Assembly (NCBI GenBank): GCA_021816565.1
Contig: JAKAXN010000203.1
Location: 1 to 7,936 of the forward strand
DNA length: 7,936 nt
DNA from: Actinomycetes bacterium
GTDB taxonomy: Bacteria; Actinomycetota; Acidimicrobiia; Acidimicrobiales; Palsa-688
Direction of reading: 5' to 3'
This document shows, piece after piece, positions 6,065-7,936 of the stretch; position 1 is the first letter of the stretch, and the number at the start of each line of letters is the position of its first letter. The notes beneath the pieces are model-generated. The model saw nothing but the letters and a program-made list of their open reading frames with translations. It was not told the DNA's origin and searched no databases. A program made the position numbers and the translations under genes.

Positions 6065-6325
6065 TTGTCCGACGGTCTGGAGATCCTGGGCCTGCGGCCC
6101 GGCGAGCCGGTCCGCTGGCGCAGCGGCACCGGCACCCGGTGGAGCAGCGGCCGGGTCACCCACCGCGAACGGGACGGAAGCGTGGCCGTCACCGACACCC
6201 GGGGGCTGGCCCGCAGCCTGGCGGTGGAGCGGCTCGAGGTCCGCTGCTCCGGGCCCCGGGGCGGGCCCGGCTGGGAGCCGCTGGTGGAGCGGGCGTCGCG
6301 CTGCGAGCAGCTGCGGCTGCTCTAG
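6065..6325 (+). CDS. small uncharacterised protein, 86 aa (TTG start proposed)
   Basis: I do not recognise a named family. From TTG 6065 the protein runs SDGLEILGLRPGEPVRW, then RWSSGRVTHRERDGSVAVTD (25-44), SLAVERLEVR (51-60) and a C-terminal WEPLVERASRCEQLRLL (70-86). Short alternating strands with GEPVRW, GRV and DGSVAV turns suggest a small beta-barrel (SH3/Tudor/KOW-like) followed by one helix; this is inference. The composition is protein-like, in contrast with the Arg/Gly/Pro-rich upstream part of the same frame, which is antiframe of the DsbA-like gene. No in-frame ATG or GTG exists between the preceding stop (6033-6035) and the conserved-looking part, so TTG is chosen; no clear RBS is seen, and coupling to the upstream gene would explain that. 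It is the last gene of the plus-strand run, and its stop lies 6 bp from the convergent oxidoreductase stop. Confidence 0.65.
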   Translation: MSDGLEILGLRPGEPVRWRSGTGTRWSSGRVTHRERDGSVAVTDTRGLARSLAVERLEVRCSGPRGGPGWEPLVERASRCEQLRLL

Positions 6326-6331
6326 CAGCGG

Positions 6332-7282
6332 CTACCGGTTGGGGGCCAGGTCGCGGACGGCCTGGCGCAGGTCCAGCCCGAACGACACCACCGCCAGCGC
6401 GGCGGTGGAGACCCCCTGGTCCAGGTACCGCTGGACCTTGGCGCGCACCGTGGCCGGGTCCCCCGAGATGATCAGCTCGTCGAGCACCTCGTCGGGGATG
6501 GCCTCCAGGGCCGCCTTGCGGTCCCCGGCCTTCCAGGCGCTCCACATGTCCTGGAGCAGTGGCCCCCGCCCCAGCCACTCGTGGAAGGCCGCGTAGACCG
6601 GGACGTTGAGGTAGGCGGTGATCATCCGGCGGCCGACCGCCCGCACCATGTCCCGGTCCTCGGTCGGGTACACGAAGATGCGGGCCACGACCTCCTTGCC
6701 GGGCCCCACCTCGGCCACCACCTTGGGTACGTCGTCGGCGCCCAGCCAGTTGATCACAGCCCCATCCCCCTCCCGGCCGGCCAGGCGCAGCATCCCCGGT
6801 CGGAGAGCCGCCACCAGGATGGGCGGGACCACCGCCGGCGGCCGGCCCAGGCGGAAGCCCCTGACCCGGAACGTGTCGAATTCGGCGTCGACCTTCTCCC
6901 CGGCCAGGGCCAGGCGCAGGAAACGCACCATGTCCCGGGTCCGCTTGTAGGGCTCGTCGAAGGGGATGTCGTTCCAGCGCTCGACGATCACGTCCGAGGA
7001 GGTACCGACCCCGAGGACGAACCGGCCCGGGGCGGCCTCGGCCAGGGCCGCCGCGCTCTGGGCCATCAGGGCCGGGCCCCGGGTGAAAGCCGGCACGATG
7101 GCCGTGCCCAGCCGCAGGGCTGGGTTCCACGCCGCGGCCAGCGCCAGCGGGGTGAACGCATCGGTGCCGTCGGCTTCCGAGGACCACACGTCGGTGTAGC
7201 CCAGCTCGGTCAGCTCTTCGATCCACGGTCGGTGCTCGGCCAGCGTCACACCGTCGAAGGGGATCGTGATTCCATAGCCCAT
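6332..7282 (-). CDS. LLM-class (luciferase-like) F420-dependent oxidoreductase, 316 aa
   Basis: A cytosolic flavin/deazaflavin-dependent enzyme of the bacterial luciferase-like TIM-barrel family. The class in actinomycetes mostly uses cofactor F420 for hydride transfer. Visible landmarks: GYGITIPFDG at the N-terminus (2-11), AEHRPWIEELTELGYTDVWSSEADGTDAF (15-43), RLGTAIVPAFTRGPALMAQSAAALAEAAPGRFVLGVGTSSD (57-97; GRFVLGVGTS is the most typical block), the helix YKRTRDMVRFLRLALAGE (112-129), PPILVAALRPGMLRLAGREGDGAVINW (153-179), and a C-terminal ISGDPATVRAKVQRYLDQGV (272-291). The length is normal. ATG 7282 is 6 nt behind a TAGCAT -10 element. A 55-aa ORF lies 34 bp upstream on the same strand. 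F420 rather than FMN use is inferred from the family and taxon; the substrate is unknown. Confidence 0.93.
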   Translation of the reverse strand: MGYGITIPFDGVTLAEHRPWIEELTELGYTDVWSSEADGTDAFTPLALAAAWNPALRLGTAIVPAFTRGPALMAQSAAALAEAAPGRFVLGVGTSSDVIVERWNDIPFDEPYKRTRDMVRFLRLALAGEKVDAEFDTFRVRGFRLGRPPAVVPPILVAALRPGMLRLAGREGDGAVINWLGADDVPKVVAEVGPGKEVVARIFVYPTEDRDMVRAVGRRMITAYLNVPVYAAFHEWLGRGPLLQDMWSAWKAGDRKAALEAIPDEVLDELIISGDPATVRAKVQRYLDQGVSTAALAVVSFGLDLRQAVRDLAPNR

Positions 7283-7300
7283 GGCCGGATGCTACCGGCC
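7283..7300. promoter_or_regulatory. perfect inverted repeat bracketing the LLM oxidoreductase -10
   Basis: GGCCGG (7283-7288) and CCGGCC (7295-7300) are perfect complements flanking the 6-bp -10 element directly. This could be an operator or a hairpin at the transcript start, or chance in GC-rich DNA. Confidence 0.4.
7289..7294 (-). promoter_or_regulatory. -10 element (TAGCAT) for the LLM oxidoreductase, leaderless type
   Basis: TAGCAT on the minus strand fits TANNNT, and exactly 6 nt (CCGGCC) separate it from ATG 7282. No Shine-Dalgarno is present. It is part of a 13-mer, GGCCGGTAGCATC, that recurs at the thiolase promoter. Confidence 0.65.
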
Positions 7301-7316
7301 GCCACCGGAGCGGGCC

Positions 7317-7484
7317 CTAGGCTGCGGTCCGCTCGGCGTGCTCGGCCCGCTCGGCGGCGGCCTGCACGACCTCGCGCAGCACCCGGCGGGCTTCGGCCAC
7401 GCCGGCCTTGCCGATCTCGCGGGTGTGGGAATCCAGCCGGAAGTCGGACTTGTCACGCTCCAGCAGTAGAAGCTGTTCGGCCAT
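7317..7484 (-). CDS. small uncharacterised protein, 55 aa
   Basis: A short ORF, MAEQLLLLERDKSDFRLDSH... ending in a Glu/Arg/Ala-rich helix (about residues 27-52). The segment FRLDSHTREIGKAGVAEARR (15-34) looks structured and coding-like; my recollection that similar short RLD..TRE.G..G...AR proteins occur in actinomycetes is unverified. It has no signal peptide or membrane segment and no cysteine. Start: ATG 7484, supported by AGAGGA with a 7-nt spacer; an in-frame ATG at 7517 would add 11 residues (MAVTPPREDGP) but lacks that RBS. It lies 34 bp upstream of the LLM oxidoreductase on the same strand, and that gene also has its own -10. Function unknown. It could be a small regulatory or partner protein, or less likely a spurious ORF. 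Confidence 0.6.
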   Translation of the reverse strand: MAEQLLLLERDKSDFRLDSHTREIGKAGVAEARRVLREVVQAAAERAEHAERTAA

Positions 7485-7491
7485 GGGTCCA

Positions 7492-7497
7492 TCCTCT
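7492..7497 (-). promoter_or_regulatory. ribosome binding site (AGAGGA) for the 55-aa ORF
   Basis: On the minus strand AGAGGA precedes ATG 7484 by 7 nt. It is one of the few clear Shine-Dalgarno sites in the window and favours this start over ATG 7517. Confidence 0.5.
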
Positions 7498-7548
7498 CGC
7501 GGGGGTGTGACAGCCAACCGGGCCGATGGTCCTCAACACGGGCACCGG

Positions 7549-7634
7549 CCGACCGGGCCGGCACCGACCCCTTCCCCACCGACCCCTTCCCCACCTGGCC
7601 CCGACGGAGGGTCGGCGGGGCGGGGGTCGGCGGG
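7549..7634. repeat. 15-bp-phased CCGACC box array in the divergent spacer upstream of the thiolase
   Basis: CCGACC begins at 7549, 7564 and 7579, 15 bp apart; the last two lie in a perfect tandem repeat of ACCGACCCCTTCCCC (7563-7577 and 7578-7592). The reverse complement GGGTCGG begins at 7609 and 7624, again 15 bp apart, each inside GGGTCGGCGGG. The four inner copies are arranged symmetrically about position 7597, with 30 bp between the two halves. A short stem CCGAC-GGAGG-GTCGG (7601-7615) lies near the centre. The array ends about 30 bp before the thiolase -10. It could be a multi-site operator; the repeats do not appear coding. Confidence 0.55.
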
Positions 7635-7663
7635 TCCCCGGGCGCCATCGGGGTCCGGGCCGG

Positions 7664-7669
7664 TAGCAT
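7664..7669 (+). promoter_or_regulatory. -10 element (TAGCAT) for the thiolase, leaderless type
   Basis: TAGCAT fits TANNNT and is followed by exactly 6 nt (CGGCTC) before ATG 7676. No Shine-Dalgarno and no obvious -35 are present. The short arms GCCG and CGGC flank the element. Confidence 0.65.
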
Positions 7670-7675
7670 CGGCTC

Positions 7676-7936
7676 ATGGCCGAAGTGGTGATTGTCGATG
7701 CTGTCAGGACCCCGGTGGGTCGCCGCAACGGAGGTCTCTCCACGGTCCATCCGGCGGAGCTGCTGGGCAGCGCGCTGAAGGCCCTGGTCGCCCGGACCGG
7801 CATCGACCCGGCCGAGGTCGGACAGGTGGTCTCAGGCTGCGTTTCCCAGGTGGGCGAGCAGTCGTTCAACATCGCCCGGACCTCCTGGCTGGCCGCCGGT
7901 CTGCCGCTCACGACGGCGGCCACCACGGTCGACACC
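7676..7936 (+). CDS. thiolase-family protein (acetyl-CoA acetyltransferase-like), N-terminal 87 residues; cut by right edge
   Basis: A thiolase-superfamily enzyme (beta-ketoacyl-CoA cleavage or acetoacetyl-CoA formation). The start AEVVIVDAVRTPVGRRNGGL (2-21) is the classic thiolase opening, followed by HPAELLGSALKALVARTGIDPAEV (25-48), the strand VVSGCVSQVGEQSFNIART (51-69), and LAAGLPLTTAATTVDT (72-87). The nucleophilic cysteine of thiolases normally follows this TV(D/N) segment within a few residues (CGS motif), so it lies just outside the window and cannot be checked. C55 is in the VSGCVSQ strand and is not the nucleophile. About a fifth of a typical 380-400-residue thiolase is visible. 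ATG 7676 is fixed by a TAGCAT -10 element 6 nt upstream. Degradative versus biosynthetic type is not decidable from this part. Confidence 0.9.
   Translation, partial: MAEVVIVDAVRTPVGRRNGGLSTVHPAELLGSALKALVARTGIDPAEVGQVVSGCVSQVGEQSFNIARTSWLAAGLPLTTAATTVDT

Noticed and set aside
7601..7620. Intrinsic terminator from the CCGAC-GGAGG-GTCGG stem
   Set aside because: There is no T-run on either strand, and it lies between two divergent starts where no transcript should end.
7292..7750. 152-codon minus-strand frame spanning the thiolase upstream region, with VGKGSVGKGSV repeat
   Set aside because: The repeat residues are just translation of the 15-bp tandem DNA repeat, and the frame overlaps the thiolase and the 55-aa ORF.

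Overview
The window is a very GC-rich stretch of bacterial chromosome. An F420-type luciferase-like oxidoreductase, an actinobacterial-style GH77 glucanotransferase with a long N-terminal part, and start codons sitting directly behind TANNNT -10 elements (leaderless transcription) point to an actinomycete, possibly class Acidimicrobiia. That placement is inference, because no rRNA or other marker gene is present. Nothing looks mobile: I see no transposase, integrase, phage gene, tRNA, rRNA or CRISPR array. Coding density is high, and the many long antisense reading frames are GC artefacts.

Layout: (1) 1-1282, minus strand: the N-terminal 427 residues of 4-alpha-glucanotransferase (MalQ), running off the left edge. 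(2) 1306-2256, plus strand: a DUF72/YecE-family protein, divergent from malQ across only 23 bp. (3) 2298-2696, minus strand: a SnoaL/NTF2-like small protein, convergent with DUF72. (4) 2697-2983: a GC-rich divergent spacer with inverted repeats. (5) 2984-6325, plus strand: a tight run of five genes, namely an alpha/beta hydrolase, a RecB/Cas4-like PD-(D/E)XK protein with four cluster-type cysteines, a PAP2 phosphatase, a DsbA-family protein with a single cysteine, and an 86-residue small protein. (6) 6332-7484, minus strand: an LLM-class F420-dependent oxidoreductase preceded by a 55-residue small ORF. (7) 7485-7675: a divergent regulatory region with an unusual 15-bp-phased box array. (8) 7676-7936, plus strand: the N-terminus of a thiolase, cut by the right edge just before its expected catalytic cysteine.

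The genes do not form one recognisable pathway. They look like housekeeping and accessory metabolic genes. The most interesting signals are regulatory. Four transcription-unit heads have a TANNNT element exactly 6-7 nt before the start codon, and a fifth has one 9 nt before it. Two of these promoters (LLM oxidoreductase and thiolase) share a 13-bp identical core. The malQ/DUF72 divergent -10 elements physically overlap. A symmetric array of CCGACC boxes spaced by multiples of 15 bp lies upstream of the thiolase. I did not find convincing evidence of a previously undescribed multi-gene system.
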